Of a DNA stretch of 64,000 bases, positions 45,345 to 54,689 are shown piece after piece. Every line of letters begins with the position of its first letter. Position 1 is the first letter of the stretch. The notes under the pieces were generated by a model, which was not told the DNA's origin, did not search any database, and was given only the letters and a program-made list of their open reading frames with translations. The position numbers and the translations under genes are program-made. Source of the DNA: Staphylococcus shinii (GTDB lineage: Bacteria > Bacillota > Bacilli > Staphylococcales > Staphylococcaceae); assembly GCF_017583065.1 (NCBI RefSeq), contig NZ_JAGEVL010000003.1, forward strand, positions 62,001 to 126,000, given 5' to 3'.

Positions 45345-46667
45345 CTACATATTAAATAAATCATTAAACGATTCTACCATTGTAGGGTGTGTGTATATGT
45401 TTTCTTTTAATACTTTATAAGATAATTTTTGATCTATTGCTAACTTAATTAAATTTATAATTTCTTCTGATTGTAAACCGTATAGAGTTGCACCTAAAAT
45501 TTCTTCATTATTTTTATTAACCACTGCCTTGAACAATCCTCTAGAATCATTGTTTATTTTATGTCTAGGGATAGTATTAACAGGTATAGCATTTTCTATC
45601 ACATTATATCCTTGTTCTTTCGCTTGTTCACCTGTTAATCCTACACGTGCTAATGGCGGATCTATAAATACTGTATAAGGTACGGCGCCACGATTTTCCG
45701 TAGAACGTTGACCCTCTCCAAACAATTGCTCTTTTACAATTCTAAAGTCATCCAATGAAATATATGTGAATTGCATGCCGCCTTTAACATCACCTAAAGC
45801 ATAAATATTAGATGCAGTTGTTTGTAGATATTCATTCACTTTAATTTCTCCATGCTCACCAATTTTTACATCAGTATTTTGAAGGTCTAAATCAGTATTA
45901 GGTTTACGACCTGTCGCTATCAATACAGCATCTGCTGTATACTCCCCATTCGATGTATGCACAATTGTACCGTTCTCTGTATCTTCAAATTTCTTTGTAT
46001 CTGCATTTAAGACGATATTTACATTTTTGTCTGCTAAATCTTTTTTCACTTCAGCGACAATATCTTTATCTTCCTTAGTCATAATATCATTGCTACGCTC
46101 TAATACAGTTACTTTTGTTCCGAAATTCGCAAACATAGCGGCAAATTCTAATGCGATATATCCACCACCAATAATTACTAGATGATTAGGCTGGGATTTT
46201 AAATTCATAATACCTTCTGAATCGTATAAATGCTGTGATGACTCTATACCTTCAATTGGTGGAATGACAGATTTCGCTCCTGTATTGATGACGATTTGTT
46301 CTGAAGTAATAGTTTCCATAACTTCATCTTGCTCATTCAATAAATTTAATTCATGATTAGATTTAAATTTAGCAGTATAATCTAATACTTCTATATTGTC
46401 ATCGTCTGCTAAGTTATGATAATTCTTGTTATTTAATGCGTTTACAACATCTGTTTTTCTTGAAAATGCTGGTTCAAATGAACCATGCTCTATTCCTTCA
46501 TGTACTAATGTTTTAGATGGAATACATCCTATATTGATACAAGTACCACCGTACATCTTTTTAGATTTTTCAATAACTGCTACTTTTTGACCTTGTGCAG
46601 CAGCAAATTTCGCTAGTGTTTTTCCACCTTTACCAAATCCTACAATAATTAAATCAAACTGTTTCAT
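45345..46667 (-). CDS. merA: Flavin disulphide reductase MerA (hypothiocyanous acid reductase type)
   Basis: The 440-residue FAD/NAD(P)H protein has an FAD site at the N-terminus (LIIVGFGKGGKTLA), the redox pair C43/C48 in GGTCINIGCIPSK and an NAD(P)H site near residue 165 (VIIGGGYIALEFA). The C-terminal dimer domain ends with THPTMVESFNDL. The paired cysteines and the adjacent HypR-type regulator match the S. aureus MerA described in hypochlorite and hypothiocyanite defence, not mercury resistance. It overlaps hypR by 14 bp and is its operon partner. Confidence 0.9.
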   Translation of the reverse strand: MKQFDLIIVGFGKGGKTLAKFAAAQGQKVAVIEKSKKMYGGTCINIGCIPSKTLVHEGIEHGSFEPAFSRKTDVVNALNNKNYHNLADDDNIEVLDYTAKFKSNHELNLLNEQDEVMETITSEQIVINTGAKSVIPPIEGIESSQHLYDSEGIMNLKSQPNHLVIIGGGYIALEFAAMFANFGTKVTVLERSNDIMTKEDKDIVAEVKKDLADKNVNIVLNADTKKFEDTENGTIVHTSNGEYTADAVLIATGRKPNTDLDLQNTDVKIGEHGEIKVNEYLQTTASNIYALGDVKGGMQFTYISLDDFRIVKEQLFGEGQRSTENRGAVPYTVFIDPPLARVGLTGEQAKEQGYNVIENAIPVNTIPRHKINNDSRGLFKAVVNKNNEEILGATLYGLQSEEIINLIKLAIDQKLSYKVLKENIYTHPTMVESFNDLFNM

Positions 46668-47088
46668 GAGAATCCTCCTTTAATACGTCTTTTAATACGT
46701 CTTTTATCGTAATATTTTTATAATATGCTACTAATAAGTCTTGCTCTCTTTGGTGAAATTGAAACATCGTTTGGCCTATTTCCCTGGAAATTTCACAATC
46801 ACTGCCTTCATCCCCAGTAAATAGTCTACCTTCTGATTTTTCTTCATTGAATAATACAAATAAATCTGCAAGATTTACGTCATTCGTTGATTGATTTGAT
46901 TGGTAACCTCCAAACTTACCACGACTGGCGTCCAAATATTGCTGTTCATTTAACTTTCTAGTAACGCGACGTAATTGTACCGGGTTGACACAAATACGTT
47001 CCGCTAATTCACCACTTGAATACCGTTCATCTGGGTGTTTCACTAAAAAGGTTAAGAGATGCACCGCGATATTAAACTCTAAATTCAT
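46654..47088 (-). CDS. hypR: Rrf2-family redox regulator HypR
   Basis: The 144-residue Rrf2 protein has an N-terminal winged helix (YSSGELAERICVNPVQLRRV) with C33 and a second cysteine at 98 (DEGSDCEISRE). These positions correspond to Cys33 and Cys99 of S. aureus HypR, whose disulphide releases repression under HOCl. I chose ATG 47088 behind AAAGGTGATGATT, which gives exactly this numbering. It overlaps merA. No iron-sulphur cysteine triad of IscR type is present. Confidence 0.88.
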   Translation of the reverse strand: MNLEFNIAVHLLTFLVKHPDERYSSGELAERICVNPVQLRRVTRKLNEQQYLDASRGKFGGYQSNQSTNDVNLADLFVLFNEEKSEGRLFTGDEGSDCEISREIGQTMFQFHQREQDLLVAYYKNITIKDVLKDVLKEDSHETV

Positions 47089-47106
47089 AATCATCACCTT
47101 TTTAAT

Positions 47107-47125
47107 TGTAACTTTAATAATTACA
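47107..47125 (-). promoter_or_regulatory. Candidate HypR operator
   Basis: TGTAA, 9 nt, TTACA is a dyad between a promoter (minus strand TTGTTG, 16 bp, TATAAT) and hypR. The position suits autorepression. Confidence 0.45.
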
Positions 47126-47308
47126 TTATAACTAATCCCACTTTAACAACAAAGTTATTTGCTTACAATTACTATATTCCCAAAAAATTTCATATTAGTA
47201 ATAAAGCAGGATAAAATTCTAATTATTTTCAGAATTTCACCCTGCTTCCAAACTTTTAATGCACACGTATTTGTTTGTCTATATTAATTTTGTTAGTGTT
47301 TATAGATA

Positions 47309-47713
47309 TTACAAGATGGCAGCTCGAATACTTACGTTATGTTCTAAATATGCTTTTAAACAACTAAGCATATACACCCAGCCCTCTTTTTGTCCTAATA
47401 ATTGTTCTACATCCTGGGCATCAAAATCTTTCTCTATTGTAGTAACTACTGTACTATCGTCAACGCCCTCAAATTGAATCTTTACAGGATGGTCCCCCCA
47501 AATAAATTCAATACTTTTATTTTTCTTTATTTCTTCTATCTGAATATTTAATTCTGCATTATATTCTTCATAACAGAGGGTGATGGTTTTACCTTGTTCC
47601 CATCTTGCTGAACTTGAAGAAAACCAAAAACCTCCAATTTGATTTGGATTTACAAAAGCTTCAAACACATTTTCTTTCGGCGCATTTACTTGTATTTTTG
47701 TAACAATATCCAA
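47309..47713 (-). CDS. SRPBCC (AHSA1-like) domain protein
   Basis: The 134-residue protein has the START-like AHSA1 layout: IVTKIQVNAPKENVFEAFVN at the start, GGFWFSSSSARWEQGKTITL in the middle and EGWVYMLSCLKAYLEHN at the end. Such proteins bind hydrophobic ligands or act as chaperone cofactors; the role here is unknown. I prefer TTG 47713, 10 bp behind AAAGGA. ATG 47722 sits too close to that site. It is monocistronic and converges on nothing obvious. Confidence 0.75.
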   Translation of the reverse strand: MDIVTKIQVNAPKENVFEAFVNPNQIGGFWFSSSSARWEQGKTITLCYEEYNAELNIQIEEIKKNKSIEFIWGDHPVKIQFEGVDDSTVVTTIEKDFDAQDVEQLLGQKEGWVYMLSCLKAYLEHNVSIRAAIL

Positions 47714-47974
47714 GTCACACATATCCTTTCTTCAAGTTAATACTAAATTTTCTCACTTCTATTGTATACATTTTACACTAACGTCACAAAATATACCTTA
47801 TTACAAAATCATGAAATTACATACTACAGATTATGCATTATAAAATTATATTTATTAAGATTGTAAATATTAAATACCCTAATAGTAATGCAATTGTAAA
47901 AAACGTATCGGTCGGTATTATCCTTATTTCTGTTATAATTTCATCATCGCTACTATAAAATTAAGGAGATATCT

Positions 47975-48715
47975 ATGAAAAATATAATCCATTCTTATTT
48001 ATATTATTTGATCATGTTACTTATAGTAGGTGTCATTCTAACTTCCTTATATGTATTATATGTTTGGAAAAATGATCAATCACAAAATCAGGATTACTAT
48101 AAAAGTTTTTCAGAACTTAAAGCTGATACAAAAGAAGGACGTGATTGGCAAGTTAATACAAAGACAACAAATAATAAAGATATATTAGTTACTGCCATTC
48201 ATGGTGGTGGGATTGAACCGGGTACTTCTGAATTAGCAAAGATTATTTCTAAAAAAGGGGATTTTAATTTATATAGTTTTGAAGGATTATTAAAATCAAA
48301 TAATGCCAAGCTGCACATTACTTCAACCAGCTTTGACGATCCTAAATTAAAAGATATGGTTTATAAGTCTAATGAGTCTATTTCAATCCATGGCATTAGA
48401 GATGAAAAAAAAGTAGTTTATATTGGTGGGAAAGATAAAGATATGTCTCAATCCATTCAAAAAGAATTAGAAAAAGAAGGATTTAATGTAGAGAAAAGCC
48501 CTAATTATGTAAATGGGGATTCCAACAACAACATCATTAATAAAAATGATACAGGGTCTGGTGTTCAATTAGAAATTTCAACAAAATATCGCAAATCTTT
48601 CTTTGACAATGGAGACTTCAATCGGAAAACGCGAGAAAATACTAATGACTATAAACAATCTATTTACGATTTTGCCGAAGCCGTTACTAAAGGTATCAAG
48701 AAACAAACCAATTAA
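47975..48715 (+). CDS. Membrane-anchored poly-gamma-glutamate hydrolase family protein
   Basis: The 246-residue protein has an N-terminal membrane anchor (residues 8-31) and an extracellular domain with the PghP-type zinc hydrolase motifs. These are VTAIHGGGIEPGTSELAKII at about residue 72 (core HGGGIEPGTSELA), SISIHGIRD around residue 130 and GVQLEISTKYRK around residue 190. Relatives from phages and Bacillus cleave poly-gamma-glutamate. Coagulase-negative staphylococci can carry the cap genes for such a polymer, but none are in this window. The ATG follows AAGGAGATATCT. Endogenous polymer trimming or use of foreign polymer are both possible. Confidence 0.8.
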   Translation: MKNIIHSYLYYLIMLLIVGVILTSLYVLYVWKNDQSQNQDYYKSFSELKADTKEGRDWQVNTKTTNNKDILVTAIHGGGIEPGTSELAKIISKKGDFNLYSFEGLLKSNNAKLHITSTSFDDPKLKDMVYKSNESISIHGIRDEKKVVYIGGKDKDMSQSIQKELEKEGFNVEKSPNYVNGDSNNNIINKNDTGSGVQLEISTKYRKSFFDNGDFNRKTRENTNDYKQSIYDFAEAVTKGIKKQTN

Positions 48716-48732
48716 ATTTATTTCCAATAACA

Positions 48733-48780
48733 TCGAGAAATCCTTTTATTGATAAAGGTATTTCTCGACCTTTATTTTTT
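48733..48780 (+). terminator. Terminator after the PghP-like gene
   Basis: TCGAGAAAT (48733-48741) pairs with ATTTCTCGA (48760-48768). CCTTTATTTTTT follows. Confidence 0.8.
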
Positions 48781-48867
48781 CTAAATATTTTCTTTTACAT
48801 TTGTCTTGCTTTTTAAAACGATAGGTATAAAATACTGTTTATTAAAATTAGTAAAGGAAATGACCTA

Positions 48868-50172
48868 ATGAAAATATTAAATAAACCTTTGTATTTTTAC
48901 CTTTTACTTTTTATAACTACAACATTAATTGGTTCATTACTTTTGTACTTACCTGTTACTGGCAAACAACCTATTGATTTTATAGATGCATTTTTCATAG
49001 CTTCCAGCGCTTTTACAGTAACCGGTTTAGTCACTGTTGATGTTTCATCACAATTCAATTGGTTTGGCGACCTTATTATAATGCTATTAATTCAAATAGG
49101 TGGTCTTGGTATCGTGACAGTCACATTATTGACCTTTATATTAATAAATAAAAAAATAAGTTTAAAGAACCGTTATCTAGCAATGGCAATGTGGAACATT
49201 GATCAACCCGGAGGTATTATACGCCTTATTCTTCAATTTGTAGTATACAGTGTCGCTATTGAAATCTTGGGAACTATATTTATTGCCCTCTCATTTGTCC
49301 CTAAATATGGGTTTGGCCAAGGCTTATTTTTAAGTATGTTTACATCAATTTCTGCATTTAACAATGCTGGTTTTGCTCTGTTCAAAGATAATTTAATGAG
49401 TACGATTAATGATCCAATTATTACTATCACCATTCCGTTACTCATTATTATGGGCGGCATCGGTCCTTTAGTGTTCTTTGATTTCATCATGTCTCAAAAA
49501 TTAGTACACTTAAAATTACATTCTAAGATTGTACTAAGCACATCACTCATATTAATTATTTTAGGTTCTGTACTATTTTTCATTTTAGAATATCACGCTA
49601 CATTAAACCATTTATCACTTCTGGAAAAAATAGGGGCTTCATTCTTCCAATCTGTCACAACACGTACTGCAGGATTTAACACTTTAGACATTGGACAAAT
49701 CACGGCACCAACTTCAATGATGATGATGTTATTAATGTTCATTGGGGGCGCACCTATTAGTGCAGCTGGTGGTATTAAAGTAACAAGCTTGGTTTTAACT
49801 CTATTGTTCATTATCAGTACACTAAGAAACGAAACGCATCCTTCCATATTTAAACGATCTATTTCAAATCGAACTTTAAATATGGCCGTTACAATTACAC
49901 TCTGTGCTACTATATTTGTCTTAAGCATCTCTCTCATAGTCAGTCTGCTTAACCCGCACACGCCCTACATGACTGTATTATTTGAAGTTATTTCAGCTTT
50001 TGGCACTGTAGGATTAAGCATGAATTTTACAATGGATTACCATACAGCTACAAAAATTATTATTATCGCAACGATGCTGATTGGAAAAATTGGGATTCTC
50101 ACTTTCGTTCAATTGTTTGTTACCGAAAAGAAATCTTTATTCTATTACGCTAAAGGCAATGTACACTTATAG
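48868..50172 (+). CDS. Potassium uptake channel subunit, TrkH/KtrB family
   Basis: The 434-residue membrane protein has four pore repeats with the filter-like motifs SAFTVTGLV, SAFNNAGFAL, TRTAGFNTL and SAFGTVGLSM, as expected for Ktr channel subunits. It conducts K+ (with Na+ dependence in KtrB) together with a cytosolic KtrA/KtrC gating ring, which is not encoded nearby. Staphylococci pair one KtrC with separate KtrB and KtrD channels, so this could be either. The start follows AAAGGAAATGACCTA. It shares a terminator with tctA. Confidence 0.92.
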   Translation: MKILNKPLYFYLLLFITTTLIGSLLLYLPVTGKQPIDFIDAFFIASSAFTVTGLVTVDVSSQFNWFGDLIIMLLIQIGGLGIVTVTLLTFILINKKISLKNRYLAMAMWNIDQPGGIIRLILQFVVYSVAIEILGTIFIALSFVPKYGFGQGLFLSMFTSISAFNNAGFALFKDNLMSTINDPIITITIPLLIIMGGIGPLVFFDFIMSQKLVHLKLHSKIVLSTSLILIILGSVLFFILEYHATLNHLSLLEKIGASFFQSVTTRTAGFNTLDIGQITAPTSMMMMLLMFIGGAPISAAGGIKVTSLVLTLLFIISTLRNETHPSIFKRSISNRTLNMAVTITLCATIFVLSISLIVSLLNPHTPYMTVLFEVISAFGTVGLSMNFTMDYHTATKIIIIATMLIGKIGILTFVQLFVTEKKSLFYYAKGNVHL

Positions 50173-50255
50173 ATTAATTCGGTAGACTAAAATAGCCTAA
50201 TTACAACTAGTTATTCAAATATAATACACTGAATAGTAATTATATTTGGATACAT

Positions 50256-50302
50256 AAAAAAAGATGATTCCCAACTTATTTTAGATGGAAATCATCTTTT
50301 TA
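50256..50302. terminator. Bidirectional terminator between ktr and tctA
   Basis: AAAAGATGATT and AATCATCTTTT (about 50258-50300) form the stem, flanked by A- and T-runs. Confidence 0.8.
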
Positions 50303-50365
50303 GTTTATCCGAGATACCAGAGTCATAGTAATAATTATTTCAAACTATTATTATCTATTAAAAAC

Positions 50366-51862
50366 TTAATTAGAATTCGATGAATTTGCTTTTTTCTTAT
50401 TCATAATAATTGGGACTACGATGATTAAAACACTAACAACCAATAAAATAACTGTAATAGGAGAATGGAATAATGATAAAAATTCCCCATTGTTAATTAA
50501 CAAATGTCTTCTTAATGATGTTTCCATCAAAGGACCCAACACAATTCCTAAAATTAATGAAGCAATTGAAAAATGATATATTTTCATTAAATACCCTACA
50601 ATACCAAATAATAGCATAATCCAAACGTTCAATAAGTCATTGTTGGTAGCATATGCTCCAAGTAGAGAAAGTATAATAATAAAAGTCGCTATAATACTAT
50701 AAGGTGCTTTTAACAATAATGTGAATACTTGAACACCCGCCCTACCTGCAACCAATGTCATGACACTTGCGAATAACATAGCTAAAAATATCGAATATAA
50801 AAGTATAGGTTGATCTGATATAAGTTGTGGTCCTGGTTGAACACCTTGTAGCACTAAAGCAGCTAATATTACAGCTGTAGTTGGACTGCCTGGTATTCCA
50901 AGAATTAGTGTAGGAATCATTGAAACACCCGCCGCAGCATTATTAGATGTTTCAGGTGCAACTACGCCTTCTGCTTTTCCTTTTCCAAATTCTTCTGGAT
51001 TTTTAGCTGTTTTCATAGCTACCCCATAACTTACAAAAGAAGCTATAGAACCTCCTGTCCCTGGCAACACTCCAAGTATGCTACCTATTATCGCTGATTT
51101 TAAAGCTGTCCATTTATATACAATGAAGTCTTTAAACTTAAACACACCTTGTGATAATTTTGAATTTGCATTTAAATTTTGTGGATTACCATTGGTTATT
51201 TGTGAAAATACTTCGCCTAATGCAAAAGCTCCAATCATGATTGGAATATAGTCAATACCATTCATCAATTCTAAAGTATTAAATGTAAACCTATCTGTAG
51301 CTGTTAATGGATCTAAACCAATAGTTGAAATAAAAATACCAATAAGTCCTGATATAATAGCTTTAACCATATTACTGGTGCCTAAAGCAGAAATAACAGT
51401 CATGCCTAAAATGGCTAAAGCAAAATATTCTGAAGCATGTATCTTAAACGCAACCTCTGAAAGTATAGAAGCCAGGGAAAACATTAATATTACTGCAAAT
51501 ATGCCACCGAACGCTGAACTGCTAATTGCTAACCCCAAAGCTTTTTTTGATTTTCCTTGTTGAGACATGGGATAACCATCAAAAGTCGTTGCCACCGCCT
51601 CTGGCGTTCCAGGTGTATTAAATAGAATAGCGGTAACAGATCCGCCATAAGCTGAGCCAACATAAATTGTTGATAAAAACGCTATAGCGGGCAATACATC
51701 TAAAAAATATGTGAAAGGTAGTGCTAATACAATCGCCATAGAAGACCCTATACCAGGTAATGCACCTAAGAATATCCCCACTAACAGCCCTAATACGACT
51801 AACATAATATTAGTGGGTTCAATTATCGTTAAAAAAGAATCTTTCAATAAGTTTATATTCAT
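50366..51862 (-). CDS. tctA: Tripartite tricarboxylate transporter, large membrane subunit TctA
   Basis: The 498-residue protein has about 11-12 membrane segments and the TctA signatures GALPGIGSSMAIVLALPFTY near residue 33 and, in the second half, LGVLPGTGGSIASFVSYG near residue 262 (repeat of the first) and GIPGSPTTAVILAAL around residue 324. With TctB it forms the secondary transporter that takes a carboxylate from the binding protein TctC. It is the last gene of prpF-tctC-tctB-tctA. The ATG follows GGAGGTGTAATGA. Confidence 0.93.
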   Translation of the reverse strand: MNINLLKDSFLTIIEPTNIMLVVLGLLVGIFLGALPGIGSSMAIVLALPFTYFLDVLPAIAFLSTIYVGSAYGGSVTAILFNTPGTPEAVATTFDGYPMSQQGKSKKALGLAISSSAFGGIFAVILMFSLASILSEVAFKIHASEYFALAILGMTVISALGTSNMVKAIISGLIGIFISTIGLDPLTATDRFTFNTLELMNGIDYIPIMIGAFALGEVFSQITNGNPQNLNANSKLSQGVFKFKDFIVYKWTALKSAIIGSILGVLPGTGGSIASFVSYGVAMKTAKNPEEFGKGKAEGVVAPETSNNAAAGVSMIPTLILGIPGSPTTAVILAALVLQGVQPGPQLISDQPILLYSIFLAMLFASVMTLVAGRAGVQVFTLLLKAPYSIIATFIIILSLLGAYATNNDLLNVWIMLLFGIVGYLMKIYHFSIASLILGIVLGPLMETSLRRHLLINNGEFLSLFHSPITVILLVVSVLIIVVPIIMNKKKANSSNSN

Positions 51863-51880
51863 TCATTACACCTCCATGTC

Positions 51881-52366
51881 TCAATATATAAAATTACTAA
51901 TTTCAGAAAAAATACCAATTCCTTTTGGTAGTGGTATACTTAGTATGTTTCCAAACAGAAACGTAAAAAGTATTGGAATACCTACAGAAAAACTAATAAT
52001 TTGAATCTTACTTTTTGAGCCTAATAATACTAATAGTAAAGGTGTTAAAAATAAACATGATAAGAAAAACCCCATCTTATTTAACACTAAAATAAATACC
52101 GCTATGCCTATAGTTATGATCATTATAATGAGCGCCGGTTTAGTAAATAACGCATTATGATTCGTTTTCTCTTTACTTTTCTTATATTTAACAATCTCTT
52201 TAATTAATGTATAAATAAGTAATGCAACTAGAATAAAAAGTATAAAAGTTGGTATACCTGACGCGCCAATTGGATCAACATCTCTTAAATTCTCCATATT
52301 TATTGAGTTAATTAAGAAATATCCAAATATAATTAGTAAAATGAAACAAAATAATATACTTCCCAT
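51881..52366 (-). CDS. tctB: Tripartite tricarboxylate transporter, small membrane subunit TctB
   Basis: This 161-residue protein has four hydrophobic helices, as in TctB. A lysine-rich loop (KYKKSKEKTNHN) separates the first pair from the second. Sequence conservation of TctB is low, so the call rests on size, helix count and place between tctC and tctA. The start has the site ACGGGGGGATTAT. It ends 18 bp before tctA. Confidence 0.85.
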   Translation of the reverse strand: MGSILFCFILLIIFGYFLINSINMENLRDVDPIGASGIPTFILFILVALLIYTLIKEIVKYKKSKEKTNHNALFTKPALIIMIITIGIAVFILVLNKMGFFLSCLFLTPLLLVLLGSKSKIQIISFSVGIPILFTFLFGNILSIPLPKGIGIFSEISNFIY

Positions 52367-52386
52367 ATAATCCCCCCGTTACATGT

Positions 52387-53385
52387 TTAAATGCCTAAAT
52401 CATCTGAAATTTCATCAAATTTTTCATACTCCTCTTCTAATTTTTTCTCAAATTCATCTGGACCTAGATAGCCCTCACCTATATCCACTAAATTATTTTT
52501 GGCATATTCTTTATATTCTTCAGTTTCATATGCCTCTTTTAATTGTTTTGTAAGCTGTTTTTTCACTGCTTCTGGTGTTCCTTTTTTAATGACAAAGCCT
52601 CTCCATGAACCAATATCTACATCTAATCCTTTTTCTTTTGTAGTAGGAACACTTTGAAATTCTTCTATTTTATTAATTCTGTCATCATTAAAAATAACTA
52701 GTGGCCTAACTTTATTAGATTTAACATAGTCTACAACGTTCACAACTTTATCTAGATATACATCTACTTCTCCGCCTAACGCTGCCGCCTTTACTTCAGA
52801 TCCCGATTTATAAGGAATAAATTCACTATTTATATTGGCTTCGCTTTTAAATTTACTAGTTGCGAAGTCATCTAAACCTGTCGAACTTGTTCCACCAATC
52901 GTCAGTTTATCCTTTTTACCCTTTTCAATTAATTCATCATAATTTTTGATTGGGCTATCTTCAGCAACAGATAATACATAGATATCGCTTTGAATTTGTA
53001 CTAGTGGCTCAAAATCATCTAACAATTTAACCTTTTCGCTTTTATCTAAATTATCAGCAATTACTTGGGATGGTGTAATCTCTAACACATTATAACCATC
53101 ATTTTTTTGTTGATACGTGTACAACATCCCCAACAAACCGCTGCTTCCATCCTTATTCACAGGTTGAAAATTAACATCAGAGCGTTCGGAAAGAATCTGT
53201 GAATATTGCCTTACAAATGCGTCACTGGCGCTCCCTTCACCAAAAGGTATAATCATATTGATTGTTTGATTGGGATACGCTTTAATTGCTTCTTTATCTA
53301 TATCGTTACCAGTATTTCCTTTTGCACTGCAGCTTGCTAATAGTATTGATAATGTAATGATGAGTAACCCCTTTTTTTTACTCAT
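52387..53385 (-). CDS. tctC: Tripartite tricarboxylate transporter, binding lipoprotein TctC (Bug family)
   Basis: The 332-residue solute receptor has a lipobox (LLASC, Cys about residue 19) in place of the periplasmic signal of Gram-negative relatives. Bug-family features include INMIIPFGEGSASDAFVRQY near residue 42, the ligand-site segment GTSSTGLDDFATSKF near residue 168 and ALGGEVDVYLDKVVNVV near residue 200. The ligand is a carboxylate; citrate, tricarballylate, aconitate and others occur in the family. It starts 4 bp after prpF ends, with the site AGGAAGTG overlapping that stop. Confidence 0.92.
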   Translation of the reverse strand: MSKKKGLLIITLSILLASCSAKGNTGNDIDKEAIKAYPNQTINMIIPFGEGSASDAFVRQYSQILSERSDVNFQPVNKDGSSGLLGMLYTYQQKNDGYNVLEITPSQVIADNLDKSEKVKLLDDFEPLVQIQSDIYVLSVAEDSPIKNYDELIEKGKKDKLTIGGTSSTGLDDFATSKFKSEANINSEFIPYKSGSEVKAAALGGEVDVYLDKVVNVVDYVKSNKVRPLVIFNDDRINKIEEFQSVPTTKEKGLDVDIGSWRGFVIKKGTPEAVKKQLTKQLKEAYETEEYKEYAKNNLVDIGEGYLGPDEFEKKLEEEYEKFDEISDDLGI

Positions 53386-53389
53386 ATTT

Positions 53390-54544
53390 TCACTTCCTAT
53401 CCATTAAAGATATTGGAATAACTGCATTTCCTTCCATGATTCTTCTAGCGGTACGACCAGTACCTCCTTTAATTAATTTGTAAGCACTTTCATTTTTTTG
53501 TATAAAAACTTCAGACGAAATGGTACCACTAGGATGTCCTATCTCTATTGTGTTTAGCATGTCTTTTTGGCAAACTGTAGCGGGGACTGTCCCAGGAATT
53601 TTACAAGCGGTTGCCAAGCATATAGAGCCACTCACAGCAAAAGCTGGATGCAATTTGCCCATAGAAATATATCTACCTATTATATTAATATTTTCCTTTT
53701 TAATTAAACTGCCTTGTTCTGTTATATAGTCTTTTGGTTCACTGACTAATGCTATTTTAGGTAATGCTTCTAATTCATTATTTACATTGTCTTCATCGCT
53801 AAATAACCCCAATAAAACGCCTACTTTAACTCGTAACTTCTCAATTGCTTTTGAAGTCTGTCTCTCATTGATATCCTTTGACAATTCAAATCCTTCAAGA
53901 GAAAAATCGCTAGCTTTGACAAAAGCAACAATATTGCCAGTATCTAATATACTTACTTTATACGTAATTTCATCCATTTTAATATAGTCAACTAAATTTC
54001 CAGTCGGCAATAATTTTCCAGTAAATGCGCCGGATGAGTCAATAAAACTTACTGTAATCTTTGCTCCTGTACCTTCAACACCTGAAATCGAAAAGTCACC
54101 TACACTTTTTATCTCTCCTTGATATACAGGGACACGTACTTCCATAATTTTATTTGTATTTGTATTTAAAATTCTAACAGTTGTTTCACCATCTTCTCTC
54201 TTTACGAGTCCTTCCTCAACTGCGTATAAACCGACAGCCGACGCCATATTGCCACAAGTCACGTTGTAATCGATGCTTTTTTGATTGATTCCAACTTGCC
54301 CAAAATTATAGTAAATATCACTATCGTTTGTATCTGTCATGCCCACAATTGCTACTTTACTAGTAACAGAAGTACCTCCGCCAATACCATCAATCTGTCC
54401 GTTAGCAGAGCTTCCATAAATCTTCAAAATTACTTCCTCTCTCATTTTTTTCTCTATGGGCAAGTCTGTATCTTTAAAAATTAATCCTCTGCTAGTTCCT
54501 CCCCTCATTAAAACGCATGGGATTTTCAAACTTGTAGTATCCAT
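53390..54544 (-). CDS. PrpF-family isomerase (aconitate/methylaconitate type)
   Basis: The 384-residue protein belongs to the PrpF family (diaminopimelate-epimerase fold). MRGGTSRGLIF at residues 13-23 and the catalytic-type residues K63 (GGGTSVTSKVAIVG) and C97 (NVTCGNMASAVG) are visible, as are HPAFAVSGSICLATACK and GRTARRIMEG later. Known members isomerise 2-methylaconitate, trans-/cis-aconitate or 4-oxalomesaconate. No 2-methylcitrate or gallate genes are nearby, so the partner transporter suggests an imported tricarboxylate is isomerised on entry. It heads the operon; the ATG follows AGGGGGCATATT. Confidence 0.88.
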   Translation of the reverse strand: MDTTSLKIPCVLMRGGTSRGLIFKDTDLPIEKKMREEVILKIYGSSANGQIDGIGGGTSVTSKVAIVGMTDTNDSDIYYNFGQVGINQKSIDYNVTCGNMASAVGLYAVEEGLVKREDGETTVRILNTNTNKIMEVRVPVYQGEIKSVGDFSISGVEGTGAKITVSFIDSSGAFTGKLLPTGNLVDYIKMDEITYKVSILDTGNIVAFVKASDFSLEGFELSKDINERQTSKAIEKLRVKVGVLLGLFSDEDNVNNELEALPKIALVSEPKDYITEQGSLIKKENINIIGRYISMGKLHPAFAVSGSICLATACKIPGTVPATVCQKDMLNTIEIGHPSGTISSEVFIQKNESAYKLIKGGTGRTARRIMEGNAVIPISLMDRK

Positions 54545-54580
54545 AATATGCCCCCTATTAATTATTGAAATATTCAGTTA

Positions 54581-54601
54581 ACTTATATAAAGTATATAAG
54601 T
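54581..54601. promoter_or_regulatory. Perfect 9-3-9 palindrome between prpF-tct operon and lysR
   Basis: ACTTATATA, 3 nt, TATATAAGT is fully symmetrical. It lies 37 bp before prpF and 88 bp before the LysR gene, a fitting place for the regulator's recognition site. Confidence 0.6.
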
Positions 54602-54689
54602 ATATATTCGATAAATAAAATATTACTTTTTTATGTTTGGTCATCAAAATCTTTTATGATATATATATAAAATTTTAGGGGGATTATAT

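Noticed and set aside
45345..46667. Mercuric reductase
   Set aside because: No heavy-metal domain or C-terminal vicinal cysteines, and no mer genes nearby; the Rrf2 partner and C43/C48 fit the hypohalous-acid reductase.
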